64,000 nt of DNA, taken from NCBI GenBank assembly GCA_017354895.1, contig CP071493.1:6014001-6078000 (forward strand), given 5' to 3'. Every line of letters begins with the position of its first letter. Position 1 is the first letter of the stretch. This document shows, in pieces, positions 12,712 to 24,383 of the stretch. The DNA comes from Podospora comata (taxonomy: Eukaryota > Ascomycota > Sordariomycetes > Sordariales > Podosporaceae). The translations under genes and the position numbers were made by a program. The notes beneath the pieces were generated by a model, which saw only the letters and a program-made list of their open reading frames with translations, did no database searches and was not told the DNA's origin.

Positions 12712-13544
12712 ATGGTCAAGGCTGGTATGTAGTTTTTGAGTCTGTACAGATTTACCCCACCTTCTGCACACTCCTCGTCCTCCAGAGCTGTCCGTCCATC
12801 CTAATTGAGCATGATCCGACAACCTTGATGGGCACTTTATCTGACCGGAAGGGTTCTCGAAGCCCTGGGAGGAGGGCTGGCTGGACCCTGCAGGAGCGGC
12901 CCGGTGCAGAGGCGCTTTGGTCCCTGGACATGTTGCTAACACTGGGGATGTATAGTTGCTGTCGTCCGTGGTGACTCCAAGGTCTCCGGCTCCGTTGTCT
13001 TCGAGCAGGAGACCGAGAACGGTCCCACTACCATCACCTGGGACATCACTGGCCATGATGCCAATGCCAAGCGTGGCATGCACATCCACACCTTTGGTGA
13101 CAACACCAACGGCTGCACCTCCGCCGGCCCTCACTGTAAGTCATCATATATTCATACCTTCAGCCTTGGACTCTGGGGAGCCACTTGCTAACCACCAATT
13201 CCTTCACAGTCAACCCCCATGGCAAGACCCACGGCAACCGGACCGACGAGAACCGCCATGTTGGTGACTTGGGCAACATTGAGACCGATGCCCAGGGCAA
13301 CTCCAAGGGCACCGTGACCGACAACCTCATCAAGCTCATTGGCCCCGAGAGCGTCATCGGCCGCACCGTCGTCGTCCACGCCGGCACTGACGATCTTGGC
13401 AAGGGTGACACCGAGGAGTCCCTCAAGACTGGCAACGCTGGTGCCCGCCCTGCCTGCGGTAAGTTTTCTAACTGGAGAGCAATACCCCTGATAGGCCATA
13501 AGCTGACTTGTTTTGTTTCAGGTGTCATTGGTATCTCTGCTTAA
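12712..13544 (+). CDS. sod1: Cytosolic Cu/Zn superoxide dismutase
   Basis: Converts superoxide to oxygen and hydrogen peroxide in cytosol and mitochondrial intermembrane space. Four exons: 12712-12724, 12956-13135, 13210-13458, 13522-13544 (155 codons, 154 aa, the normal family length). Exon 1 is only 13 nt and encodes MVKA. All metal ligands are present: copper H47, H49, H64, H121 and zinc H64, H72, H81, D84. The structural disulfide pair C58/C147 is there, and so is the late loop Arg in GARPACGVIGI. No signal peptide, so this is the cytosolic form. The long first intron (231 nt) is typical for this gene in Sordariomycetes. Confidence 0.98.
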
Positions 13545-14839
13545 GTTATTTCGTAGCGCTTTGTGAGTTGATAAGTCGGTGCTTATGGGACGTGGACCAG
13601 CCGGACAATATTACTTCTGGATAAAACCGTAGTAATTGATCCTCTTGGTTGCCTTCATCAAGGTCACTCGAGATGGCACAAATAAAAATAATAATTTTCC
13701 CAAAAGCCATTGCCGCCCTGTAGAAGTTGCTTGGAGCTACGTATGACGAAATAGGGCGGGGTAATCACGGTGCGCGCGCAGGTATCGACAGATCCCAGGT
13801 CTAAGCTCTACTTGACCTCAAGCAGTTTGATACAGCTACTCATAAAATGACTGTCGATAGAAACAACTATCATGGTTCAATGTGAAAGCTCTCCAAACAT
13901 ACTTGCGGTCATCCAAAATTAAAATACCAGCCACTGATCAGCCTGTGTTCATCAGCTCCTGCACTCCCCGCACTTCACACGTCACACGCACTGTGTGGTG
14001 TGGTTTGACGGCCCCGAGTCACCTTTGTGCCAGATAATTTTTCGGGAAAGAGCAATGGGCTCGACAGCCAATATACACAAAACATAAGAACTCCTGTAGG
14101 CAGTTTATTCAACTCCTGAAGCTAGATACATATGATGGAGTGAAGTTAAAAAAGAGATGCTTCGGTTATCTGGGGCGGCGACTTGCCTATTTTTGCCTAG
14201 CTCGAGTGGTTCAAGTTACACAAGCAGCTGGGAGCTTGAGCCCCTGAAACTCGGACGAGTCCCTTGAAGCCTACCCCACAATATGCATATGGAGCCAATC
14301 CAAATTAATGATGAAAGCTGTCAAATAGCCACCACCTCACCTCTCACCACGCACCGCCTGTTGAAGTGTAACTTAAGCCTTCTTCAACTCTTTCTGAACA
14401 TACTCACATTCTCCTTTCTTGCTGATCATCCATCAGCTTTCTTTCGGTATGTACACAGTCAACCCTTCCTGGGACTGGGCATCTCGGCGCCCACCATCCC
14501 ATCCCATCCCATCCCCAACATCAGTTCTAGGCATTTTAGTGGGGGGCATGACACGACGGTGAGGGCTGCCTGCCCAACGCCTTCGAACTATCAGCAAGCC
14601 GTTATCATGCTCCGAACTCCTCATCCCAAGAAACAACAAAGAACTATCTGATTGGAATACCGCCATCTGATGGAACTGTCGACAAGTGATATCAGCTGTG
14701 GGGAGCAGTTCAACTGACAATTCACTATATAGAGGTGGGATCGTTGGCTCTCTTGCCACTTGCTTCCCTTATATATCGACACTCCGTTTTCCCACTCACC
14801 TGGCCATTGGTTTTCTAAACAACACCCAATTCCATCATC
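13545..14839. other. Intergenic between SOD1 and Tudor-SN gene
   Basis: SOD1 3' untranslated region followed by the Tudor-SN promoter. Contains four copies of ATCCC at 14496-14515. No gene with family features; the 122-codon frame at 14283 shows none and crosses the promoter. Confidence 0.5.
14767..14776 (+). promoter_or_regulatory. TATA-like box upstream of Tudor-SN gene
   Basis: The sequence ttatatatcg sits about 65-73 nt before the start codon at 14840. This is a plausible core promoter element, judged on sequence and position only. Confidence 0.4.
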
Positions 14840-17558
14840 ATGGCTGCTCACTTCGCCAACGTCAAGTCGGTCCTCAGCGGAGACACCTTTGTTCTCTCCA
14901 GCCCAAACAACCCTTCGCAGGAAAAGACATTCTCTCTTGCTTATGTCTCTGCTCCTCGGCTCAGCAAGGACGGTGATGAGCCGTACGCTTTCCAGTCCCG
15001 CGAATTTCTCCGGAATTTGACCGTCGGAAAGCCAATCAAGTTCACTGTCTTGTGTAAGATCTCATATCACCTCATCATGTACCGTTGTCACTGTCTCGCA
15101 TATTGGCTGACACATCTCAGATACCATCCCCAACTCGGGCCGGGAATACGGTACTGCTCAGCTTCAAGACGGCACCACTTTCCCAGAAGCCTCTGTCAAG
15201 GCTGGTTGGCTCAAGGTTAGAGAGGATGCTGGCAGAAAGGAAGAGTCCGAGGCTGCCCTGGCCATGATCGACACTCTCCGAATCTACGAGAGCGAGGCCA
15301 AGGACGAAGGCAAAGGTCTTTTTTCCGGCTCTGGCGGTGTTATTGAGGTCCAAAACGACCTCGGTGGGCCTGACTTCCTCAACAAGTGGAAGGGAAAGAC
15401 GGTGGAGGGCGTTATCGAGCGCGTTATTAGCGGCGACCGATTGCTCGCTCGCCTACTCCTCACCGAGAAGAAGCATTGGCAAGTCATGACTCTGATTGCT
15501 GGCATCCGCACCCCATCGACGGCCCGAACGAACCCATCCAACGGACAAGTCCAGCCGGCCGAGGAGTTTGGAGATGAGGCCCGCGCCTTTGTCGAGTCTC
15601 GCCTCCTTCAGCGCCAGGTCAAGGTCAAGATTGTGGGTGTGAGCCCACAAGGACAGCTGGTTGCCGCTATCTTGCACCCCCGCGGAAACATTGCCGAGTT
15701 CCTTCTTCAAGAAGGTCTCGCTCGCTGCAATGACTTCCACTCCACCTTCCTTGGCCCCGACATGGCTCCTCTTCGGGCCGCAGAGGAGCAGGCCAAGTCT
15801 GCCCGTAAGCGCCTCCACAGAGCGTTTGTTCCCAAGGCTACCGACAACAAGGAGGCTGAGGCCACCGTCACGAAGATTGTTGGCGGCGATACCATCATTG
15901 TTCGCAACAAAACCGGTGCCGAGAAGAGAATCAGCTTGAGCAGTGTCCGCGGGCCCCGTGCCGGGGAGGCTTCAGAGGCACCATGGAGAGAGGAGGCCAA
16001 GGAGTTCTTGCGCAAGAAGCTCATTGGCAAACATGTCAAGGTGTCTGTCGACGGGACAAAGCCTGCTACTGATGACTTTGAGGCTCGTGAGGTTGCCACC
16101 GTTACCCAGGGCGGCAAGAACATCGGTCTGCAGCTTGTCGAGGGCGGTTACGCCACTGTTATCCGTCATCGCAAGGACGATACTGACCGCGCTCCCAACT
16201 ACGATGAGCTCTTGGCCGCTCAAGAAAAGGCTCAGGAGGAGAAGAAGGGTATCTGGTCCGGCAAGTCTCCCAAGGTCAAGAACTACGTTGATGTGTCAGA
16301 GAGCGTCCAGAAGGCCAAGATCCAGGTTTCTACTCTTTCCCGGCAAAAGAAGGTCCCTGGCATCGTCGATTTTTGCAAGTCTGGCTCCCGCTTCACCATC
16401 CTCATCCCCCGCGAGGGCGTGAAGCTCACCCTCGTTTTGGCCGGCGTTCGTGCCCCCCGTGCGCCTGGTAGAAATGCGCAGGAGAAGGGTGAGCCCTTTG
16501 GCCAGGAGGCCTTGGACTTGGCCAATAAGCGTTGCAACCAGCGCGACTGCGAGATTGATGTTCATGACATCGACAAGGTTGGCGGCTTCATCGGTGACCT
16601 CTACGTTAACCGTGAGAGCTTTGCCAAGATTCTTGTCGAGGAGGGTCTTGCCTCCGTTCATGAGTACTCTGCTCAGAAGGCCGGCAACGCTACCGAACTG
16701 CTTGCTGCCCAACAGCGTGCCAAGGAGGCCAGAAAAGGTCTCTGGAAGGACTGGGATCCGTCTCAGGATGCCCAAGAGGAGGAAGAGGCCGCCCCTGCCG
16801 AGTCTGCTGATGCTGATGTCACCATCGACAAGAAGCCAGAGGACTACCGCGATATTGTCATCACCAATGTTGACTCCAACGGCCGGATCAAGGTCCAAGA
16901 GATTGGCAAGGGCACCGCTGCTCTTGAGACGCTGATGAACAAGTTCCGCAGCTTCCACCTGAACCCCAGCAACAATGCTGGCCTCAAGGACAGCCCCAAG
17001 GCTGGAGACTTTGTTGCTGCCAAGTTCACTGAGGACGGTGAATGGTACAGAGCGCGCATCCGCTCCAACGATCGCACCGCGAAGGTGGCTGAGGTTGTGT
17101 ACATCGACTATGGCAACACCGAGAAGCAGCCATGGTCCAAGCTCCGTCCCCTGAGCCCAGAGTTCAACACCCAGGCCTTGAAGGCCCAGGCGATTGATGC
17201 TCAGCTCTCGTTTGTCCAGCTTCCCGCCTCCCCCGACTACCTCAACGACGCCATCAACTACATCTACGAAATCACCGAGGGCAAGCAGCTTGTAGGCAGC
17301 TTCGACTTCATTGACTCCAAGGAGGGCGTCAGCTACATCACGATCTATGACCCCAAGGCTGAGGGTTCCCACAAGGTCACCGAGTCCCTCAATCGCAGGA
17401 TCATTGAGGCCGGATGGGGCCTTGTGCCACGGAAGTTTAAGCGTTGGGAGAGCAGCAAGGCTTTCGAGTCTCTGGTGAAGAATCTCAAGGAGGCTGAGAA
17501 GGTGGCGAGTGATGCCCATCGGGGTATGTGGGAGTACGGTGAGCTCTATGAGGATTGA
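14840..17558 (+). CDS. Tudor staphylococcal-nuclease protein (Tudor-SN / SND1 family)
   Basis: Conserved RNA-binding and nuclease-fold protein of RNA processing, decay and stress granules. Two exons: 14840-15053 and 15121-17558 (884 codons, 883 aa, the usual SND1 length); the join rebuilds TVLYTIPNSGREYG. Four SN-like domains lie at about residues 5-145, 160-300, 312-455 and 482-620, each with a GDT/GSR-type strand turn and a LAG/VRAPR-type core (VGGDTIIVRNK; LVLAGVRAPRAPGR). A Tudor domain at about 692-755 (GDFVAAKFTEDGEWYRARI; VYIDYGNTE) carries the aromatic cage seen in methyl-arginine readers. A partial fifth SN domain closes the protein. Catalytic Ca2+-site residues of bacterial nuclease are not obvious, as in other family members. 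Confidence 0.96.
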
Positions 17559-18522
17559 GAGGAGGTGGTTCTGGGCATGGGCATGGAGAGTGTGGGGGTT
17601 GGTGCCCGTTAGGTGTGGGCGATGACCGGGAGCTACTCCACGGGTTGTGGACGGACTACTCTTAGCAGGCAGATTCGGGCTTGCATAATGCTAGGTCATC
17701 ATCATTATCATCATCATCATCATTGGTAGAATAAAAGTACTAAGTTGTGTTTGATATTCATATGGCATATGTCAGGAGTCGGTGATGGTGTTGTAAGACA
17801 AGATATCCATTATATAAGCTTCTCCGCGCCGAGGAGAATAAAGGGTGAGGTTGAAGGTGGGTAGCGTCTTTTCTGACTTTTGGCTATTTGAGGAAGTGGA
17901 TCTGGCCTGCAGGATCCAATCATGCCAATGGCTCACGGCACGCCCGATGCTGGGTGTTCCTGGTCATGGCTGAGTAAGGGGGGGGTTCTTGTTAGTGGTC
18001 CAAACCCCCACTGTCGGAGCTATGTCGGATGGCCGGGTCCGATGACAGCACTCGCGCGATTCCAAATGCTGTCTGGTAGCTGCTGAGCTGAGCTTCTTGC
18101 CTCTGCAGTAGCGGGAATAGTTTGGATGGTTGTATGAGTGAACGCCATGTCAAGTCAGCCAACAACGGCCATCCTTCTCATCTGATGTTGAGCAAGGGAT
18201 TGGCTTCTCCGTGCTAAGTTTGAAGGAGGCGGCAGCGGCGAGGGGCATTGACTGCTTGGAAGACAAGGGGGGGGGGCGATGTCCGGGGCGCTCATGACGA
18301 AGATGCCCCGCTAAAAGCCGTAGAGAAAGTAGGATATTATCCGCAACGGTTCCCAACACTCCCTTGGGCATTCTTTCCATTGAACTCTTTCTGACACATA
18401 CCAACCTGCGACAAATTCCCTCTCCGTCTTCGTTTTTGCTCCTTTCATTGCAGCAAACAACTCAGGCGTAACTCGTTTTTTTTTTCTATATCGATACCCC
18501 CTCAAATCCTAATATCATCAAA
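17559..18522. other. Intergenic between Tudor-SN gene and TAL1
   Basis: Holds the Tudor-SN 3' region with a CAT-type trinucleotide run (17697-17723), a G10 tract (18267-18276), and the TAL1 promoter with a pyrimidine-rich leader and T10 tract just before the start codon. No gene seen. Confidence 0.5.
17697..17723 (+). repeat. Imperfect (CAT)n microsatellite
   Basis: Nine CAT-type units with one change (CATTAT) in the Tudor-SN 3' region; noncoding. Confidence 0.8.
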
Positions 18523-19948
18523 ATGTCCAACTCTCTTGAGCAGCTCAAGGCCACTGGCACCGTATGTTCCGTCCCTCCCCCGTTCAAATTACCCCGCCAA
18601 ACCTTCCCCTCGTTGGGGATTGAAGCTTGATGAACCCAACACACTTCGTCTGGGCGGTGTCGCGAAGCTGGTCTTTTCTGAAGCGGAAGCTTTGGTTTTG
18701 AGGACTGGGCTAACATGTTTGCTGTTCGTCTTGCTTTAGGTTGTTGTCAGTGACTCTGGTAAGCTACCTCCTGGATGATGCCTGTCTGGCAAGTCTCAAC
18801 AATGCGGTGGCTAACATTGGTTCTCTAGGTGACTTTGCCTGTTAGTATTACCCTCGATTGCGTCTTCCTCGAACGACGACAACTACCCCTCCGCCTTCCT
18901 TTTGGATACAATACTCACATCTCTTCCAGCCATTGCCAAGTACAAGCCCCAGGATGCCACCACCAACCCCTCCCTGATTCTCGCCGCCACCAAGAAGGCC
19001 GAGTATGCCGCTCTCCTCGACGCTGCTGTCGAGAAGGCCAAGGCCGAGGGTGGTTCCGTTGACAGACAAGTCGACTCTGCTCTCGACCACCTCCTCGTCG
19101 AGTTCGGCCGCAAGATTCTTGAGATTGTCCCCGGCAAGGTCTCCACTGAGGTCGATGCCGCTTTCTCTTTCGACACCAAGAAGTCCGTTGACAAGGCTCT
19201 CCACCTCATCCAGGTATGAATTCTTGAGGTCAGGAACGTCGCCACGGAAAGCTAATGTTCCCCCAGCTCTACGAGAAGGCCGGTGTCTCCAAGGACCGCG
19301 TCCTGATCAAGATCGCCTCCACCTGGGAGGGTATCAAGGCCGCCGAGATCCTCCAGCGCGACCACGGCATCAACACCAACCTTACCCTCATGTTCTCTCT
19401 GGTCCAGGCCATCGCCGCCGCCGAGGCTGGCGCTTTCCTGATCTCCCCCTTCGTCGGCCGTATCCTCGACTGGTTCAAGGCTGCCCACAAGAAGGAGTAC
19501 AAGAAGGAGGAGGACCCCGGTGTCGCCAGCGTCAAGAGCATCTTCAACTACTACAAGAAGTTTGGATACAAGACGATCGTCATGGGTGCCTCTTTCCGCA
19601 ACACCGGTGAGATCACCGAGCTGGCTGGCTGCGACTACCTTACCATTTCTGTAAGCTATCTCCCTGTCTGTTTCCTATCAGACCTGTGGCTAATACGTTC
19701 TGTGCCAACAGCCCAACCTCCTCGAGGAGCTCATGAACTCCTCCGAGGCCGTCCCCCAGAAGCTCAACGCCGAGGGTGCTTCCGCTCTCGATATTGAGAA
19801 GAAGACCTACATCAACGACGAGCCCACCTTCCGCTTCGACTTCAACGAGGACCAGATGGCTGTTGAGAAGCTCCGTGAGGGTATCAGCAAGTTCGCTGCT
19901 GATGCTGTCACGCTGAAGGATATCATCAAGGCCAAGGTTCAGGCTTAG
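18523..19948 (+). CDS. TAL1: Transaldolase
   Basis: Moves a three-carbon unit between sugar phosphates in the non-oxidative pentose phosphate pathway; cytosolic. Six exons: 18523-18561, 18740-18758, 18829-18840, 18930-19213, 19267-19650, 19712-19948 (325 codons, 324 aa). Exons 2 and 3 are micro-exons of 19 and 12 nt; together they rebuild TGTVVVSDSGDFASIAKYKP. The motif DATTNPSLI and the Schiff-base lysine in [11 protein letters not shown] (K133) are present, as is TLMFSLVQA. Codon use is strongly biased to C-ending codons, as in highly expressed fungal genes. The micro-exons make automated gene calls prone to error here. Confidence 0.97.
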
Positions 19949-20309
19949 ATGGTTGAAGAGAGAAAAGGGGTAATGATTAAAAAATGAATAAATACACTCG
20001 GGTTTCAAGCACAATTGCGGGTTAAAAAACTGGGATGGAATGACTTCTTTGATGAGCAATGGGCTGTTAGTTCAGTAATTGATTAATGGCTTTTGAGGCA
20101 ATTTTGATGTTTGTGTGTGGTGTGGTCGAGGCGGCGTGAGAGATAAGATTAGTGTGGTGGTGGCTGATGACGTATAAATGCGTTTTGAGGTCGATGATCT
20201 TGATACTCTAATAAGAACCTTTCGGTATTACATCTCGTACCTATATGTATCATACTGAAGACAGACTATGGCGACATCGTGGAACATCACAGAATACGAT
20301 TGATAATAT

Positions 20310-20402
<93 letters not shown>

Positions 20403-20571
20403 GGGTATGTACAATCTACTTATACTCAACTTGCTTGCCAAACCTCCCAACCCAATAGCCAAAAGCCAAAAACTCAACGCCGCTATAAATGCGCAATGCT
20501 TTGCCTGTAAGGAATAAACCAGACACCTAAAAACGCAGTGACCGCTTTTCTAATGCATGCAAACCACCCCT
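19949..20571. other. Intergenic between convergent TAL1 and PPN2-like genes
   Basis: Convergent 3' region for the two genes. It carries a poly-A-rich segment after the TAL1 stop (aaaaaatgaataaata near 19978) and the compound CT/GT microsatellite. No gene. Confidence 0.6.
20313..20398 (+). repeat. Compound microsatellite (TC)n(TG)n
   Basis: About 50 nt of TC repeats with a single interruption (TGTC near 20347), followed by 18 TG units. The TC part can form triplex DNA and the TG part Z-DNA. It lies between two converging genes and produces spurious open frames of Ser-Leu and Cys-Val repeats. Confidence 0.97.
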
Positions 20572-21087
20572 TTACTGAGCATCATCCCCCGTGCTCATGT
20601 CATCACACCCCACCTGGACAATCTCATGCTTGATCTCCCCTTGCCCTCCTTCGGTAGTAGTAGTAACCGGGAGATTGATGACCAAAGCAGTCAACTTCTT
20701 CCCGTGCCCACACCCACTGTCCAACCCAAACGCATATCTGATGCCCCTTTCCTTTTTGGGCCGGTTACCTTTCTTATTGGAGCCCTTTTGTTTCTGGAAG
20801 TAGGGCGTGATATCCACATGGGGATCGACCTGCAGTCCGCGCCTAGCGTCGTGGCCGTAGATGACGATTGTTTTTTTGGAAGTGTCGTGTGAAGAAGAAG
20901 GGGGTAGGTGGTTTTGGTAGCGGCTCCTGGGGGGGGCATTGTCAGTACACACGCAGAGCGAGGGGGGCATCAAGGGGGCAAGACAAACCAGGCTTTTGAC
21001 CAGGGCTCCCCGTCGTCGGTGCTATCTACCGGTACGGGAACCTCTTCTTCTTCCTCCTTATCATCATCTTTGCCGTTGTTGTGGCCG

Positions 21088-21118
<31 letters not shown>

Positions 21119-22280
21119 AGGAAGGGGCATATATCAAACTCCGCATATTCATCACCGCCCAGGGGTCTTGCTTTTCAAGGTCAAGACCTGGTACCAAACC
21201 ACCGTGGACAACGACAACTTCGTTGAGGGGGTTCCATGGCTGTTGCGGACCTTCATCCTCTTCGCCGCCATTGCCGCCCTTCTTTTTCTTGCCATCTTTG
21301 TGGTGTTTCTGCTCTGTCGATAGCTGAGGGAGGCGCCCCAGCTGGCCAATGTGCAATATCACAGGGCGTTCTGCCAGCCACTTTAGTTGTGACTTTGATA
21401 GGCTTTTCGCGACAGACTTGTCGTGCTCGTCCTTTTGGTGCTCCTTTTGCCTGTCACGCTCCTTTTTGCCTTCTGTTTCGACTGAGTCGCTGTCGTCCTG
21501 TTGCTGAGGCCAGTAGTCTAGCTTTTTGAGACCGTGGGCTGCTGCTAGGACACGGTCTTCGTGGTTTCCTCTCACTGCTGAGGCGCCGATGGACATGGCT
21601 AGGGCGACGACGCCTTTGCTGTCTGGGCCTTTGGTCACTAGGTCACCGACGAAGATGGCGTGGTCACCAGAGGTGGGGGAGAAGTTGAGTTTGGAGTAGA
21701 GGAGTTTCTGGAGAGGAAGCAGGTGACCGTGGACGTCGGAGATGATGATTAGGCGGCGGAGTGGGGGGTGGGAAGGGGGAAGGGGGGAGATGAGGTTTAG
21801 TGGTGGGGGAGGGCGGTGCTTGTGGTGTTTGTGGTTGCTAGCCGTGAGATCCATTTCTTCCTCCTCCTGACTGTTGGCGGAAGCACCGCCCATGGGGTGC
21901 TGAGAGGGATTCATTTTGAGGTTGTGATTGGTGTCCATGTCGATGTCGTGGGATGGTGGTGGTGGTGAGTGAGGTCTGGGTTGGGGTTTAAGGTGGGGTG
22001 CACCTATCGACCCTGAAGACGTCATCCCGCTTTGCCCATCTTCTTGCCCCTGCGTCGGTGGTGTCACTGTCACCACGACTTCTCCTGCAGCTTCTTGGTG
22101 GTGGTGTGGTTTGTGATGCCCTCCAACAATCGTATCAAACACTCGTAGTGTAGATAGCTGGTTGAGGATTGGGAAGTGAATGGTGAACATGCATAATGTC
22201 AAAAATGACAGGGTGCCAAAGATTATGAACAGTGTCCGCCGTGGTGGTTGGCGGTTGAAAAGGTTGGTTATTGCCGGCAT
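20572..22280 (-). CDS. Membrane-anchored calcineurin-like phosphoesterase (Ppn2-like)
   Basis: Metallophosphatase related to yeast Ppn2 (YNL217W), a vacuolar zinc-dependent polyphosphatase; that function is inferred from family. Exons 22280-20989 and 20926-20572 (549 codons, 548 aa); donor GTTTGT, branch ACTGAC, joining KAW to SRYQNHL. A short basic tail and one membrane segment at about residues 15-37 (RTLFIIFGTLSFLTL) suggest a type II protein. A Pro/His-rich linker follows. Metal-binding motifs run in order: ISDVHGH near residue 180, VGDLVTKGPDS, GNHED, VVHGGLVPG and YGHDARRG. A run of ten Asn comes from a GTT-type repeat at 21088-21118. An ATG at 22370 would add 30 residues; I prefer 22280 because the basic tail and anchor follow directly. 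Confidence 0.85.
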
Positions 22281-22949
22281 CGTGTTTTGGTCGTGTGACG
22301 AGCTGTTGCAACGGGAGTGCTGTTTCTCGGTTTGCTGAAGGAAGGGTTCACGGAACCCCCATTTTGTCAAGGATCAATTGATGAACCAAAAACCGTTTGA
22401 AAGGGGTGATCCAAAGTTGAAGTCGGTGAGAATAAGTAGCAGGTCCACGAGTCACTGACCCTTGGCCATGATGCGCAAAAGTCGATGGTGGATATCTGAT
22501 TTCTGTGCCACGGTCAATCGCTCCGGGGTCCTATTTTAGTGCTGCGTAGCAGGGGTCTCTTTTTTTACTCTGCGCTGTCACGTTGCACCACCATTGGCTC
22601 TTGTTCGTCTGGGTGTTCAGACCGGAGAGGCCAAAGACTGTCGACTACCTGAAGTTTGTTGAAGAGAGTGTGCCTCCGTTGTCTGATGAGTTCTGAAGGG
22701 TGGAAGGAATACTGTGCCGGATGTTTGGAAACGAAAGAGCATCCCGTCACCTGCCGCTGACCTCTACCCCCAACAACACCCAAGTGACAGTCATGCCTCT
22801 TTGCCCAGAGTCTGATTTTGTTTTTGCCAAAACGCCTGCTATGCCCTAATGACCCAATTCAAATATAATACAGATATCGCACATATGTTTTCCTTATCCC
22901 ATTACATTGCGCAACCCCGGGTATCGTCCCATGCTTTCCCATAGGTCTG
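22281..22949. other. Upstream region of the PPN2-like gene and PET191 3' region
   Basis: Promoter of the minus-strand PPN2-like gene and 3' untranslated region of PET191, also minus strand. No gene or repeat of note. Confidence 0.5.
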
Positions 22950-23408
22950 CTATGACTTCTTCGCAGCAGCTTCCTGTGCTTCTCTGTATTTCCTGTTCTC
23001 AGCTTCTCTCCAGTCCTCTGGCGCCTTGTTGGTGCCGTCTGTCTCGCCGCGTGTCCCTGCGAAAGCAGACTTGCCCGCATACAACTGGTATCCCTCGCCG
23101 GTGTCCTCTGTCTTTTGGATCTTCGTGAAAGCAATGGGCTGGTTGCCTCTGAAGCGCTTGCGCATGTCGACCATGCCACGACGGCATTCACCGAAGCCCT
23201 TCTTGAGTTGCTTGCACTTGAGCGGGAGGGTTTCGACGAGAGGTTCGCGGAGGCAGTCGGCGGCCGAGTTGCGCTGCACCATGACGCATTCAGACTCTTG
23301 GAGGCATTGCGCCAAGGCGTCTCCTGGATAACAGAGGTTAGTTTCGAGAAGGCTGTAGCAATTGACAACGAGGAACACACGAATATCTTTACATGAGCTG
23401 GTCGGCAT
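22950..23408 (-). CDS. PET191: Cytochrome c oxidase assembly factor Pet191 (COA5)
   Basis: Small intermembrane-space protein needed to assemble cytochrome c oxidase. Two exons: 23408-23381 (28 nt) and 23323-22950, giving 134 codons (133 aa); the join rebuilds CKDIRDALAQCLQES. Six cysteines follow the family spacing: C6-X9-C16, C22-X10-C33 and C46-X9-C56, fitting twin-CX9C import through Mia40. The block CRRGMVDMRKRFRGNQP is diagnostic. The C-terminal ~60 residues are charged and less conserved. Without splicing the exon reads through the intron, which would give a misleading insert of VFLVVNCYSLL. Confidence 0.96.
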   Translation of the reverse strand: MPTSSCKDIRVFLVVNCYSLLETNLCYPGDALAQCLQESECVMVQRNSAADCLREPLVETLPLKCKQLKKGFGECRRGMVDMRKRFRGNQPIAFTKIQKTEDTGEGYQLYAGKSAFAGTRGETDGTNKAPEDWREAENRKYREAQEAAAKKS

Positions 23409-23787
23409 CTTGAGGGCTGTGGAGGGGTTGTTGTATTCGTGATCGCTCTTCCGATGCGGCAGGCAAGGAATTAGACAGTGCTCGGCAAAGCACGGGCCGC
23501 GGGTGCAAAGCTGGCAGCTCAACCTTGATAAACACCATTAGGGTTAGGGTATCTGCAGTCTCACTTACACCAAGGTACAGACTGAGTTCATGTATGTTCA
23601 TATAGCACTTGTTTATACAGCTTTCTTGTGGTCATTGTATCCCGTAGAGCTGCCGCAATACCAATCCACCGAAGACTTGTTCAACAACTAAACAAAAGCT
23701 CACCCAACTGCTCACTCACCTCTGTCTGCAAGGAATGGACATCATCAGCCAGACACCATCACTTTGGAGTCTTGGTTTGTCTCATGA
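23409..23787. other. Upstream region of PET191
   Basis: Short spacer between PET191 and the stop of the DUF7704 gene; both are on the minus strand. It carries a telobox-like motif at 23538-23549. Confidence 0.5.
23538..23549 (+). promoter_or_regulatory. Telobox-like motif (two TTAGGG units)
   Basis: Two perfect tandem copies of the telomere unit TTAGGG about 130 nt upstream of the PET191 start codon. Motifs of this kind bind Tbf1/TRF-like Myb proteins in fungi; binding here is inferred. Confidence 0.5.
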
Positions 23788-24383
23788 TTACAGCTTTTTC
23801 ACCCTCCTTGTCTTTTTCCTTCCCCTGGTGTCCTCTTCATCTGACCCATCGGGTCCGAACACCCCCAGAAAGTACAAACTCCTTACAGTGAAGAGAAACC
23901 CCTTTACCCACCGCACGTGTCAGCGAATATACCATAACAATGGATTGAACTTACAGTGGCACCCAAGTTTCCCCAAGTCATCTCGTTCCACCTCAACATT
24001 CCAACCGACTCTTCCCACCCAAGAATACGGCATGTAACAGCCATGTGTCCAATGTCAGCCAACCACAGCGCCCAGAGGTAGCTCCTCACGACTTTGATCT
24101 CGGTGGTACTGTGAAGGACAAAGAGGCCGAGGAGGAAGGCGAGGAAGTACATGTTTCCTAGTTGTTGGGAGACCAGGAGGGATTGTTCTGGGAATGATAG
24201 CATGGGGGTTGGTGTTTGAGCTGCGAGGAAGTAACGGGGGAATACAACGGCGCCAATAGTGCCGGAGATGCTGAGGCATGTGGTTAGTGGGTGACGTCGA
24301 GAGCGACCAAAGAAATCTTACAGTGATATTGGCTCTGCTATTGTAAAGACAAAGCGAGGGAAGGCTGGAAGTTGGGAGGTCAT
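23788..24383 (-). CDS. Four-pass membrane protein, DUF7704-type
   Basis: No known biochemical role. Three exons: 24383-24322, 24270-23955, 23901-23788 (164 codons, 163 aa). The joins rebuild EPISLISGTIGAVVFPRY and GNLGATGFLFTVRSLYF. Four hydrophobic segments are visible: ISGTIGAVVFPRYFLA, NMYFLAFLLGLFVLH, LWALWLADIGHMAV and FLFTVRSLYFLGVFG. The tail is highly charged (GSDEEDTRGRKKTRRVKKL). The pattern matches a widespread small fungal family (DUF7704) often seen near housekeeping or metabolite genes. The intron 2 branch site is GCTGAC. The family name is from memory of its overall pattern, so moderate confidence. Confidence 0.75.

Noticed and set aside
16296-17519. 407-codon antisense frame opposite the Tudor-SN gene
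   Set aside because: Mirror frame produced by C-ending codons; the sense strand has clear domains.
20250-20517. Frames made of Ser-Leu, Cys-Val, Arg-Glu or Thr-His repeats
   Set aside because: Direct translation of the CT/GT microsatellite.
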